Source: Microbacterium aerolatum (GTDB taxonomy: Bacteria; Actinomycetota; Actinomycetes; Actinomycetales; Microbacteriaceae). From it: 64,000 bases of DNA. Below the pieces are notes generated by a model. The model worked only from the letters and a program-made list of their open reading frames with translations, ran no database searches and had not been told where the DNA came from. The translations under genes were made by a program, and so were the position numbers. This document shows positions 7,718 through 15,784 of the stretch, piece by piece. The stretch is from contig NZ_BJUW01000001.1 in the NCBI RefSeq assembly GCF_007988825.1, forward strand, positions 372,001 through 436,000. Reading direction: 5' to 3'. Position 1 is the first letter of the stretch. Each line of letters opens with the position of its first letter.

Positions 7718-8332
7718 ATGCTGTCCAAGACTGCAACTCTCGCTGCGGACGTGTTCGTCGCCGTGCTCGCGTTCACCGGCTGCGCCGCAGAGCCCGCACC
7801 ACCGACATCAGGCCGAATGGCCACCACCGGCCAGAGCCTCGTCCCCGTGTTCGCCGCCGGGGACTCTGTGACCCCTGAATGGGCGGAGCGGATCAACGCC
7901 GACAAGAGCGAACTGCTCACCGCGTATCCCGTCGGCGACGAGCACATCGTCGTGGACTGGGCGGTTCCGGTCCCTGAGGCCGTGCGCTTGCAGGTCGAGA
8001 AGAACATCAGGGCCGCCTCTCCCGACTTCGGGCGCATCGAGCCCAGCAACGGCGCCGCCGACGCCAGCCGTGCCTTGGCCATGGAGGCGCTGGAGACCGA
8101 AGCCGAACGCCTCGGAGGTTTCGACCTCGTCGCCTACTCCTGCCTGCTGTCAGCAACACATGACGGGCCGTACGGTGACCCCTACTTCGAACGGATCTGG
8201 GTGTCCGTTGGGGGCGGCCCGCAAGGTCCCCAGCCCAGCTACGCCGAGGGGCTCGCGAAGGTACAGGACTGGGCCAACGGCTACAAGGGACGCACGTACG
8301 TCGTCGTCAACCACCTCGGCTGCGCACAGTAA
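7718..8332 (+). CDS. Putative lipoprotein
   Basis: A 204-residue protein with a short signal-like N-terminus and a lipobox-like FTGC (Cys near residue 22), so it is probably lipid-anchored on the outer face of the membrane. The mature part is acidic with two further cysteines (YSCLL near 147; HLGCAQ at the end) that may form a disulfide. No enzyme motif is visible. The signal sequence is less hydrophobic than usual and contains an Asp (AADVFV), so export should be treated as probable only. Confidence 0.65.
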   Translation: MLSKTATLAADVFVAVLAFTGCAAEPAPPTSGRMATTGQSLVPVFAAGDSVTPEWAERINADKSELLTAYPVGDEHIVVDWAVPVPEAVRLQVEKNIRAASPDFGRIEPSNGAADASRALAMEALETEAERLGGFDLVAYSCLLSATHDGPYGDPYFERIWVSVGGGPQGPQPSYAEGLAKVQDWANGYKGRTYVVVNHLGCAQ

Positions 8333-8807
8333 GCGCGGACCAAGGACTACCGCGCACGCACCCGCGGGGCTACCGCCCTGCGAAGCGGCGGAACTCGGCG
8401 ATGACGTCTTCTCCAGCGAGCACGCCTGCCCGCGCGGTTTGGCGGATGCCGGCGGCGCCGGCACCGTGCGCGGGCTGAATGGCCTCGTCCGCCCGCCGCA
8501 TCATCCCGACGTCGAGGTGGCGGTCACCTGAGGTGATGGTGCGTGGCGCGCCGAGACGTGTGATGGTCTCAGCGGCCGCGGCTTCATTGGTGATCTGGGC
8601 GGCGACGTTGCGCCCCTTCGGCTTGCCCTTCGGCAGACGCCGTCCCGGTCTGCCCGGCCATATCTGAATTCCGTCCGATGCACTCAGGCGGCGTCGACGC
8701 TTGGGCAGTGTTCCAGAGCGTCCCACGCCCCGTCGCTGTACTCCACGCGACGACGGCCGACCGTCCGCGAGCTTCGGCAGCGACCGCGCTCACGCCGACA
8801 CGCGCGA

Positions 8808-8832
8808 ATTGTGCAATGGGTCGTTGCACAAT
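8808..8832. promoter_or_regulatory. Third copy of the palindrome family
   Basis: ATTGTGCAA, seven bases, TTGCACAAT: a perfect 9-bp inverted repeat. The centre contains GGGTCG, the complement of CGACCC found in the copies at 6371 and 7310. It lies upstream of the minus-strand remnant at 8370-8726 and could be its former operator. Confidence 0.55.
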
Positions 8833-9018
8833 CACATTCACTCCACAGGTGCCCCGGGCGTGCGTCGTCGAGGAGAGCCCGCGGCACCTCGCGCTGCCTA
8901 TGCCAGGCTTCGAAGACCATCACGCCCATCCTCGAATCGTCGCGGTCGCGTGAATGTGCATGGCTCATCTTCTCGTGGGGGTCCGACATGCAGATCCGGC
9001 TGGCGCCGTCTCGACGCA

Positions 9019-9045
9019 AATTGTCCAACAGGTCGTTGGACAATT
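9019..9045. promoter_or_regulatory. Fourth copy of the palindrome family
   Basis: AATTGTCCAAC, five bases (AGGTC), GTTGGACAATT: a perfect 11-bp inverted repeat, the strongest of the four. It differs from the 6371 site only at the second arm position and in the centre. The nearest intact gene is the HAD-domain gene, whose 3' end is at 9131, so its current target is unclear. Confidence 0.55.
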
Positions 9046-9130
9046 GCAGCACCTCGGCAGACAGACCGGTGCCAAGCCCGCTCGACGCGGAGATCAGACG
9101 GGGCAAGCGCGCCTTCGCGCGCGGCGAGAC

Positions 9131-10045
9131 CTACGGCTTCGTGGAAGCATCGTCTTCCAGCCGGCGGACGGACTCGATGACTCGAAGCAGCTCCTCGGCG
9201 GGCGGGTCTGCTCGGTCGCCCCATTCCTTGCGCAGAAAAGCGATCTCAGCAAGGCTGAGGTTGCCCTCGTGCTCGGCAAGTTCACTGGTGAGGGTGCTCC
9301 CTAGAACGCTGTCCGGAGCCAACACCTCGTTGAGTGCACGCCTGTACTTCCGCCACCGCCGATAGGCGGCCTCGGTGCCCCACCGTTCGCGTCTGAAACG
9401 GTCGCGGCGGCGCCGGAACTGCAGCTGGCGCTGCCGGCGAAGCTCCCGCTGACCGGCCTCGGTCGATGTGAGGGCGAGCCATTCGTCGAGAATCTGGACG
9501 TCAGCCGCACGAATTCCGAAGGTGGGGTTAGGCACGATGAACGACCTCGTCAGTGCCCGGTCCACGGGACGGCGGAGCCGATCAAGCCGCGCCTCTGGAT
9601 ACAGAACCGGCACGTCGTCCACCCACAACAGCGGCCTTCCGGCCCAGTTGCTGCCCAGCTGGCGTGACTTCCACGAAGCTGAGGACCAATCCGACCAGCC
9701 ATCGTCCACAACACCCACCGGCAGCGACGGCACCCCCAGCGCCGGCGCGAAGTAGGTATTCGCGTGCCCCAGCCACGTCGTCGCCCACACCACCTCGACA
9801 CCGCGATTAATCAAGTTGCGTATCCAGTCCGCCCCGATCCCCGAGAAACTATGAGTCTCCGTCCACTCATCAGGATCGTCCGGGCGCAACATGGCGTGGA
9901 AGAGCGTGGGGTATGCCGCTCTACTCATCGTGATCTCGGCCGTGATGATGCCGTCACGAAACTCCAGGCCGGGCTTCGCGTTCGGCACACGCAGCACACC
10001 ATCGACATCGACCGCGACCACTGGCCTGTACGGGTCTGAAGTCAC
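9131..10045 (-). CDS. HAD-superfamily domain protein
   Basis: A 304-residue protein. Residues 11-17 give the HAD motif I (VDVDGVL), residues around 87-92 motif II (WATTW), and LLWVDD near 150 fits the acidic metal-binding motif. The first half is thus a HAD-type phosphohydrolase domain, close to the HAD proteins sometimes linked to RNA repair (inference). The second half (about 185-304) is Arg-rich and helical and may bind nucleic acid. The GTG start overlaps the stop of the 10042-10443 gene (GTGA), so the two are translationally coupled. Confidence 0.75.
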   Translation of the reverse strand: MTSDPYRPVVAVDVDGVLRVPNAKPGLEFRDGIITAEITMSRAAYPTLFHAMLRPDDPDEWTETHSFSGIGADWIRNLINRGVEVVWATTWLGHANTYFAPALGVPSLPVGVVDDGWSDWSSASWKSRQLGSNWAGRPLLWVDDVPVLYPEARLDRLRRPVDRALTRSFIVPNPTFGIRAADVQILDEWLALTSTEAGQRELRRQRQLQFRRRRDRFRRERWGTEAAYRRWRKYRRALNEVLAPDSVLGSTLTSELAEHEGNLSLAEIAFLRKEWGDRADPPAEELLRVIESVRRLEDDASTKP

Positions 10046-10443
10046 TGTGCCCTCGCAGCCTGCCGGGCACGCGAGCGCTCCCGAAACGTTGGTCCCACTC
10101 GCAGGCTACGGGCGACCCCCGGATCCCAGCTGATCCATCCTCGTCGCTTCCATTGGATAGCGACATGGAGGCGAAACGAATTCCGAATCGCCGAGCGTTG
10201 CGAATTCGTCAGATCCTCAGGCCACTCCGGATGCAAAGGCGTGTCCTTGAAGATTTCCGCGAACAGTTCGGAAAAGGTCGGTCCGCGCCCCGTGCGGCGG
10301 CGAACGCGCGCAATATAGATTCCTGCTCCTAGACCCTGGTGGTCCGCAAGCTCATCAGTGGTGAGCGCGTCGAACGCGTCACACCATGCCGCCGGCGGAG
10401 GCGCCTCGGTGGCACGCCACCAGATCGGTCGCGAATCAGTCAC
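10042..10443 (-). CDS. Hypothetical protein coupled to HAD gene
   Basis: A 133-residue protein of unknown family with a GTG start. The middle part (GAGIYIARVRRRTGRGPTFS and LTNSQRSAIRNSFRLHVAIQ) has a basic helix-turn-helix-like pattern ending in WKRRGWISWDPG, which is typical of winged-helix wings. It may be a DNA-binding protein. Its stop overlaps the start of the HAD gene, so both products are probably made in fixed ratio. No distinct ribosome site is visible. Confidence 0.6.
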   Translation of the reverse strand: MTDSRPIWWRATEAPPPAAWCDAFDALTTDELADHQGLGAGIYIARVRRRTGRGPTFSELFAEIFKDTPLHPEWPEDLTNSQRSAIRNSFRLHVAIQWKRRGWISWDPGVARSLRVGPTFRERSRARQAARAQ

Positions 10444-10637
10444 TGCTACTCAACAATCGGGGTCGACCTGGACGGGGCGAACGCATCGTGGCGACCCAGA
10501 GCCGATGCGCAGCGGCACACGTGCAGGTCGAGACGCGCTGGTGCGCTCCGTCGAGGAAGTGAATGTTTCGTATGGCTGTGGAAATTATGTCACATAGACA
10601 AAACCATGACCCATTGCTTTCTCGCAAGGCTTGATGT

Positions 10638-10922
10638 GTGGGACGACGGACAACGAGCGAGAGCAGCGCGTGGCAGGATTTCGCCTTCACGCTTGGGCTC
10701 CAGATTCGTCGTTTGCGCGAAGCGAAGGGGCTGTCTCAGGAGACAGTCGCCTACCGAGCGGGGCTTTCCAGGCTTACTTACCTGCGCTATGAGCGCGGCG
10801 AGGCCCAGTCAGGGGCGCCGGCCAACCCCACTCTGCTGACTCTTCTCGCGTTGTCCCAGGTTTTCGAAGTCTCACTTCAGGAACTGTTGCCGACTAACGC
10901 CCCAGACGTAACGACTCGGTGA
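10638..10922 (+). CDS. XRE-family helix-turn-helix regulator
   Basis: A 94-residue protein that is almost only an XRE/Cro-type DNA-binding domain: FTLGLQIRRLREAKGLSQET, then AYRAGLSRLTYLRYERGE, and a conserved helix LLTLLALSQVFEVSLQELLP. It starts at GTG 10638. It is the first gene of the rightward cluster with the ApeA-like gene 98 bases downstream. Small XRE proteins often repress defence genes, so it is the likely regulator of the genes behind it (inference). Confidence 0.85.
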   Translation: MGRRTTSESSAWQDFAFTLGLQIRRLREAKGLSQETVAYRAGLSRLTYLRYERGEAQSGAPANPTLLTLLALSQVFEVSLQELLPTNAPDVTTR

Positions 10923-11020
10923 CGGTGAGTTGCACCGCAGGCTCGTCGCGTTCCGAACGTCGGGCCAACAATCTAACGTGAACCTCAGCGGGGCACTGCG
11001 GCGGACGAGCGAGAAGAGAC

Positions 11021-12328
11021 ATGGGCGAACGGACTTTTCGAGGGCACTGGTGGCTGCCTGGGAAACCGGCCGACGCCGCACCTGGTCAGCTCGTCGTTGA
11101 CGATGCTGGTCGATGTGCCCTTGAGCTCATAGGAAGTCTTGACCTGGGTTCAGCGGCCGCCCTGGAGCATCCGGACGATCCGAAGGCAAGAGCCATCGAG
11201 CAAGAACGCGTTCAGGTGATACATGGTCTCGTGCGTGATCAGCCGGTCACGCTGCTCAACTGTTTCCCCACCGCCATGGATGGGTTCTCGCATCGGGACC
11301 GCTCACGCCTCGACATCACGGTTCAGGACGCGCTCATCGGCGCTCATGTCGAGCACGACGAGCCTGCATTCCGCTCGGCCATCGTCGAGATCGAAAACCT
11401 CACCGGTTGGCTAGGCATCGAGGACCAGGTTCAGCGAAACGGTGATGCTGACTGTGAGGCCGCATCGGTTGGTCGTATCGAAGATCTGACCGCAGAGTTC
11501 GACGGATGGACGATCACTGCCCGACGGACACCGCAGCCCTTTCGGTCCGATGTGCTCCATGCGAGAGTAAGCGTCAGCAGCTTTGTCGCTGCTTATGTTG
11601 TCGTGCACGCTCCCGAGCCTCGACCTGCACGTGATTACCACCGCGTCATCCTCGAGTTCATGGATCTGCTCACCCTCGCCGCAGGACGGCCGTGTGGGCA
11701 GATCTCGCTCACGCTCATCCACCGAGACAATCAGGTGATGGCAGACCGAGACGGTTCGGCGGTTGAGTACGAGACTCGCGTCGAATCGTTCGGCGGACGG
11801 ATCCACACCGCAGAGCCAGACAGGAAGGCGCCCCACGATTGGGAGTTCCGTTTCCGTTGCGCCGATCTTCCGTTCGCGGATCTCGTTCCCGCCTGGATAC
11901 GACTCAGACGGCGCACAGCCGATGCGTCGAACGTCTTCTTTGGCCTGCAGTATGCGAGGCCCACCTACACCGAGGCTCGTCTGTTGCTTATTGCCATCGT
12001 GGCGGAGGCGCTGAGCGCCGGAATGGCTGGCACGCATCCTCTCAAGGACAAGGTGTCGTACCGCACAAGACTTCGTCAATTGGCTGGGATACCGGATGAA
12101 GTGGCGGTGGAGCGCATCGTCCCCGATGTCGAAGCATGGGCACAGGATCTCCATCGGGCGCGCAACACCCTCGCTCACACCGGTAACGATGATGCCGAAC
12201 GAGACCTTTTCGAGCTCGAATGGGTTACGTCCTCGTTGCTTTCGCTCGTGTTCATGGCCGAGACGGGATTGCCAAGAGATGTTCAGAGGCGCGCCGCGTC
12301 TACAGTATTGAAACTGCCCTGGTCTTGA
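11021..12328 (+). CDS. ApeA-like HEPN-domain protein, probable anti-phage effector
   Basis: A 435-residue protein with ATG start behind a purine-rich site (GAGAAGAGA). The N-terminal half begins with FRGHWWLP, has LELIGSL and then VIHGLVRDQPVTLLNC, the pattern of the ApeA N-terminal domain. The C-terminal region (about 300-430) is helical and carries RNTLAH at residues 381-386, the R-x4-H motif of HEPN ribonucleases. ApeA proteins are known to protect bacteria against phage, probably by cutting RNA after infection is sensed. Gene order (XRE regulator before, AlbA_2-like protein after) supports a defence role. Family assignment is from motifs; activity is inferred. Confidence 0.75.
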   Translation: MGERTFRGHWWLPGKPADAAPGQLVVDDAGRCALELIGSLDLGSAAALEHPDDPKARAIEQERVQVIHGLVRDQPVTLLNCFPTAMDGFSHRDRSRLDITVQDALIGAHVEHDEPAFRSAIVEIENLTGWLGIEDQVQRNGDADCEAASVGRIEDLTAEFDGWTITARRTPQPFRSDVLHARVSVSSFVAAYVVVHAPEPRPARDYHRVILEFMDLLTLAAGRPCGQISLTLIHRDNQVMADRDGSAVEYETRVESFGGRIHTAEPDRKAPHDWEFRFRCADLPFADLVPAWIRLRRRTADASNVFFGLQYARPTYTEARLLLIAIVAEALSAGMAGTHPLKDKVSYRTRLRQLAGIPDEVAVERIVPDVEAWAQDLHRARNTLAHTGNDDAERDLFELEWVTSSLLSLVFMAETGLPRDVQRRAASTVLKLPWS

Positions 12329-12354
12329 CGAGCGGCTCGGTGCCAGGGCAGCTG

Positions 12355-13707
12355 ATGAGATTGAATCGACCTATGGGGATCGTGGACACGAGCAAGCTGC
12401 CGACTGGCAATCGAGCACGGGCGGCGTTCCTCGCAGCATTGGAAGCGAGCGACGACCGAGTTGAACGACACTACCTCGAACTGAAGAGCGGCTTCGATCT
12501 GAACGACAAGGCCGACAGGCGAAAGGTCGTGAAGTTCGTTCTCGGAGCATCTCACCGCGACCCCGCCAAAGCAGGACGGCACTTCGACGGGCATGCGGTC
12601 ATGGTGCTGGGGCTGACTCTCGATGGCATCGCCGGCGTACCGAAGTTCGAGCTCATGGACCTTGAACGCGACATTGAGGCGTTCGCAGGATCCGATCCGC
12701 CCGGCTGGGATATCGACCTGGTGCCAGCCGGCGGTGGCCGAGACTACGTCCTCCTCATCGTGGATCCGCCAGACCTTCGAGTCCGGCCAGTGCTTCAGTC
12801 CAGTGATTCATTGGTGAGTGGTGACGTATACATCCGAGTGGAGGGCGCCACTCGGAAGGCGACCGGGCCGGAACTGGTCGCGATGATTTCCAGGGCCGGG
12901 GCGCGGCTGCAGAGCAGGACTCTGGACGTGATCATTGAGCCGGTCGGTTTTCTTCAAGCGCTGGTCATCGATGCGGCAGAACTCCGTGGTCTGGTGAGTT
13001 GGCATACGGAGCGCCTGGAAGCACAGGTCGAGACTACGGTTTCTCGTTCCCCCTTCTCTGCGTTGCAAGGTTCATTCAGCCCGGATCGCCGCAGCCGCCA
13101 GCAGTTCCTCGACGAGGTCGAGGAATGGCGAGGTGAGGCGTTCGCGGCGCCCGCATCCGGACTTCACGAACTTGCTTCTCAGATGACCCGTCCCTTCGCG
13201 TTGCAGATCGTCAACAACACGACCACATCGCTGAGAGATGTCCGAGTTGATATGACCTTTGACGCATCAGTCACTGCGCTGTATTGGGAGAAGCAAGGCA
13301 ACACCGTCGACGTCTTTTCGACTCGACCGACTGACTGGGGAAAGGACTCCTATTTGTATGGGGCCGCGCTAAGCGGCATACAGCCGGTCGTGTCCCCGGA
13401 CGCGTACAACGGTTCCATACGCGTTGCAGTGGAGGAGCCTGCGGAACTTGTCATCGAGCTGCGGCGCCTGCATGCGGAGCAAAGGGTAACGACTCCCGAT
13501 GAAGATGTCATTCTCGTGTTTTTCGCGGATGGGCCCGATGAGGTTCCTCAGCAAGTGACCGCAAGCTGGCGTCTCACTGCGGGTGAGGTGCACGAGGTTC
13601 TTCGAGGTGAGTTCCAACTCGAATTGGCGCGAGCGGACTGGCGTGAGCCGCTGCGCTCAATCATCTCCGGCGTGCGCGCGCAGGCTCCGGAAGATGCGGA
13701 CGACTAG
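12355..13707 (+). CDS. AlbA_2/Schlafen-like domain protein
   Basis: A 450-residue protein. ATG 12355 is chosen because it follows the ApeA-like gene directly and has a purine-rich site; ATG 12373 is an alternative. Residues about 20-170 resemble the AlbA_2 (divergent AAA-4, Schlafen-like) domain: ERHYLELKSGFD, a helix ending in VLGASHRD, GHAVMVLGLT, and later VSGDVYIRVEGATRKAT. Such domains bind nucleic acid or nucleotides. The C-terminal part (about 280-430) is beta-rich (LQIVNNTTTSLRDVRVDMTF), like an immunoglobulin-type fold. It is 26 bases behind the ApeA-like gene and probably works with it. Confidence 0.7.
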   Translation: MRLNRPMGIVDTSKLPTGNRARAAFLAALEASDDRVERHYLELKSGFDLNDKADRRKVVKFVLGASHRDPAKAGRHFDGHAVMVLGLTLDGIAGVPKFELMDLERDIEAFAGSDPPGWDIDLVPAGGGRDYVLLIVDPPDLRVRPVLQSSDSLVSGDVYIRVEGATRKATGPELVAMISRAGARLQSRTLDVIIEPVGFLQALVIDAAELRGLVSWHTERLEAQVETTVSRSPFSALQGSFSPDRRSRQQFLDEVEEWRGEAFAAPASGLHELASQMTRPFALQIVNNTTTSLRDVRVDMTFDASVTALYWEKQGNTVDVFSTRPTDWGKDSYLYGAALSGIQPVVSPDAYNGSIRVAVEEPAELVIELRRLHAEQRVTTPDEDVILVFFADGPDEVPQQVTASWRLTAGEVHEVLRGEFQLELARADWREPLRSIISGVRAQAPEDADD

Positions 13708-13921
13708 AACTGGTCGATGGAGGGACGAGCGACAGGGCCTAAGGATGTGCGGGGCAGACGTTCTCTCACGAACTATCCATCCACGCGTTAGCCTCCGAGT
13801 GCTCGCCGCGGTGGTAGAGCGCGCAAGAGGCCAACGGATGGAAGGGGCAGAGGTCTCGTCGAAGTCACTTCTGTGCCGGGATGGCTCCCTAACGTCTGAA
13901 GCCGCGCGTAGGAATGAGAAC

Positions 13922-14923
13922 ATGTCAGTAAAGAAGCCGGAGCCCGTCTGGGCGAAACGTCATCGACGAATGATCGACGAGTCTTTCAACTTCCTGCGTT
14001 CATCGACGCAGCACCTCAGTACTAACGTAGTTGTTCGCGGTATCCCGATTAGGGACGGGAATCGGAGAATCATCTACCGCTACGGAGTCCGAGGCGATCT
14101 CGTTCCCGACGATTTCGTCGAGGATCTACGGGACATACTGGCGCGCGCGCAGTCGGTCCTGGATATAGCGATGACCCAGGCAGTGACAGATGCGGCCAAC
14201 CCGCCGCTCACAGACAAACAGCGTCGCAACACCTACTTTCCTATAGCGGTCACTGAATCCGCGTGGAAGTCCATGCTTGGTCAGGCGCACATCAAGGCGC
14301 TACCTCAGGCCATGATTCGCTCGCTCCGTGCAATCCAGCCCTTCGTCACCGGCGACGCGGTGATCTCCCTGTTCCATCGGGTCCACAACGCAGACAAACA
14401 TGAAGCTCCGCTCGAGCTCGCCGTGATACCAGACCCAGAATTCGTCATGATGTTCACCGAGATCGAGCCACGAACAAGTGAGCACTGGATCGATTGGGTT
14501 GACCCGCTACCTGCAATCGTGAACAGGGCCGAATTCGCGTACTATCGATGCGTCGATCCCATCACTAAGTTCGGAATCGAAGCGATACCCCTCGGGCTGG
14601 TCATACGGGTCGATGACGAGTGGCGCGACATTCAACATCTGCTTTGGGACGTAATGGAGTTCGTCACAAGGGCGGCGGCGATCTTGAGCAGAACAAGCCT
14701 CACTCCAGCGAATCTCATGCGAAACATGTTTACTGCGGAGCGAGCGCAACTTGACGCGTTCAAGTCGATGATGCTCGAAGCATCGCGGACTGGATCTCAG
14801 ACGGCACCGCACTCGGCGCGACGCTGGCAGCAGCGCGCCGAAGCAACCCGCACCGCGGCGCGGCGCTTTGCAGACTGGAACGGGTCATGGCCCCCCGGCC
14901 ATGATCGTCCTCGAGATCCCTGA
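13922..14923 (+). CDS. Uncharacterised protein with HEPN-like segment
   Basis: A 333-residue protein. ATG 13922 is chosen for the AGGA site ten bases upstream; the open frame before it is not protein-like. The middle carries LFHRVHNADKHEAPLEL (residues 150-166), the kind of helix found in many uncharacterised HEPN-like proteins, and the N-terminal half is mostly helical. The C-terminus is basic. It lies 214 bases behind the AlbA_2-like gene on the same strand and is probably part of the same accessory cluster, though with its own promoter. Confidence 0.65.
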   Translation: MSVKKPEPVWAKRHRRMIDESFNFLRSSTQHLSTNVVVRGIPIRDGNRRIIYRYGVRGDLVPDDFVEDLRDILARAQSVLDIAMTQAVTDAANPPLTDKQRRNTYFPIAVTESAWKSMLGQAHIKALPQAMIRSLRAIQPFVTGDAVISLFHRVHNADKHEAPLELAVIPDPEFVMMFTEIEPRTSEHWIDWVDPLPAIVNRAEFAYYRCVDPITKFGIEAIPLGLVIRVDDEWRDIQHLLWDVMEFVTRAAAILSRTSLTPANLMRNMFTAERAQLDAFKSMMLEASRTGSQTAPHSARRWQQRAEATRTAARRFADWNGSWPPGHDRPRDP

Positions 14924-15145
14924 CACCTGGCGTCGCGAGCCACTGCTCGCGAGCGGGACTTGGTCGTATGGGCGCCAGGCCACCAAAGTGAGCCCTGGAA
15001 GCACCCGGCCCGGGACAGATGTCAGCAGCTACGACCGGGCGTGTGTATCATCGAGTCCATCGAACTGATGACGACATGATCTCGAGTGAGACATGAGACA
15101 CATCAGAAAACATACTTGGCACCACCACGCCGCTGTCACTGATAA

Positions 15146-15189
15146 ACGAAGGCTCGTTCCCTGGCATCACGCCGGGAGCGGGCCTTCGT
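15146..15189. terminator. Strong hairpin at accessory/core boundary
   Basis: Arms at 15146-15165 and 15171-15189 (ACGAAGGC near the base) pair almost fully, with a five-base loop and a bulge. It lies between the rightward accessory cluster and the leftward lipoprotein gene and could stop both transcripts. There is no clear T-run. The rest of 14924-15196 shows no gene. Confidence 0.6.
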
Positions 15190-15196
15190 CGTACCC

Positions 15197-15772
15197 TCAG
15201 GGGCGCTCGATCAGCACCAGGCTCTGCATGGTGTCGGCGAGTGTGACCCAGCCGTCGCCGAACTCGTAGGTCATTCCGTAGCCGGCCTCGTCCACCGCGA
15301 TCGCGAACTGCGGATCCTCGGTGATGTAGGTGTGATCGTCCTTATCGGCGCGGGCCCAGCCCTCGGAGAGCAGCTTCTGCTGCGCGGCGGCCGACTCGTC
15401 CGCGGGGAGCGGCGCCCACCCGAACACCTGCACATGGTCGGACGCCACCGTGTAGTCGCCCCACACGCACTGCAGACCGCCCTCGACGACGTCGGCGCCG
15501 ACGCGGAACTCATCCTCCCGGTACGTCCAGCCGTGCTCCTCGAAGATCTCGATCGTGCTCGGCGCGATGAGCGTCTCGCACGTCGGATCTGCGGCAGGTT
15601 CCTCTGCGGCGTCGGACGGTGTGGGCTCCGGTGATGGCGTGGATGCCGGCTCGGTGTCAGAGGTGGGGGACGGCGTGGTCGTCGGGGCGATCTCGGGCTG
15701 CGGTGCGCAGGCGGCGAGCACAGCCAGCAGTGCGATCGACGTGAATGCGAGGGCAGGAGTGCGAGGATTCAT
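15197..15772 (-). CDS. Putative lipoprotein
   Basis: A 191-residue protein with a clear signal peptide and lipobox (LAAC, Cys at residue 22), followed by a Thr/Pro/Ser-rich spacer (about 25-60) and a domain of about 125 residues with two cysteines (CETL and LQCVWG) likely forming a disulfide. It should be anchored to the outer membrane face of the cytoplasmic membrane. Function unknown. Its start is 12 bases from the stop of the HisN-type gene, so the two may be cotranscribed. Confidence 0.85.
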   Translation of the reverse strand: MNPRTPALAFTSIALLAVLAACAPQPEIAPTTTPSPTSDTEPASTPSPEPTPSDAAEEPAADPTCETLIAPSTIEIFEEHGWTYREDEFRVGADVVEGGLQCVWGDYTVASDHVQVFGWAPLPADESAAAQQKLLSEGWARADKDDHTYITEDPQFAIAVDEAGYGMTYEFGDGWVTLADTMQSLVLIERP

Positions 15773-15784
15773 CGGTTCTTCCGG

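Larger units (their letters stand above)
8333..9130. other. Degenerate region with two operator-like palindromes
   Basis: No convincing intact gene in about 800 bases. A minus-strand frame at 8370-8726 (118 codons) has a protein-like part (LPKGKPKGRNVAAQITNEAA and GVLAGEDVIAEFRRFAGR at its end). It may be a remnant of a small DNA-binding or antitoxin-like gene, but codon use is poor before it and no start with a ribosome site was found. The two palindromes at 8808 and 9019 are described separately. Confidence 0.4.

Noticed and set aside
8370..8726. Intact antitoxin gene on the minus strand
   Set aside because: The end looks protein-like, but no start with ribosome site and no family match could be supported; kept only as possible remnant.
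14888..14905. Hairpin GGCC-type near the end of the 13922 gene as terminator
   Set aside because: It lies inside the coding sequence and has no T-run.
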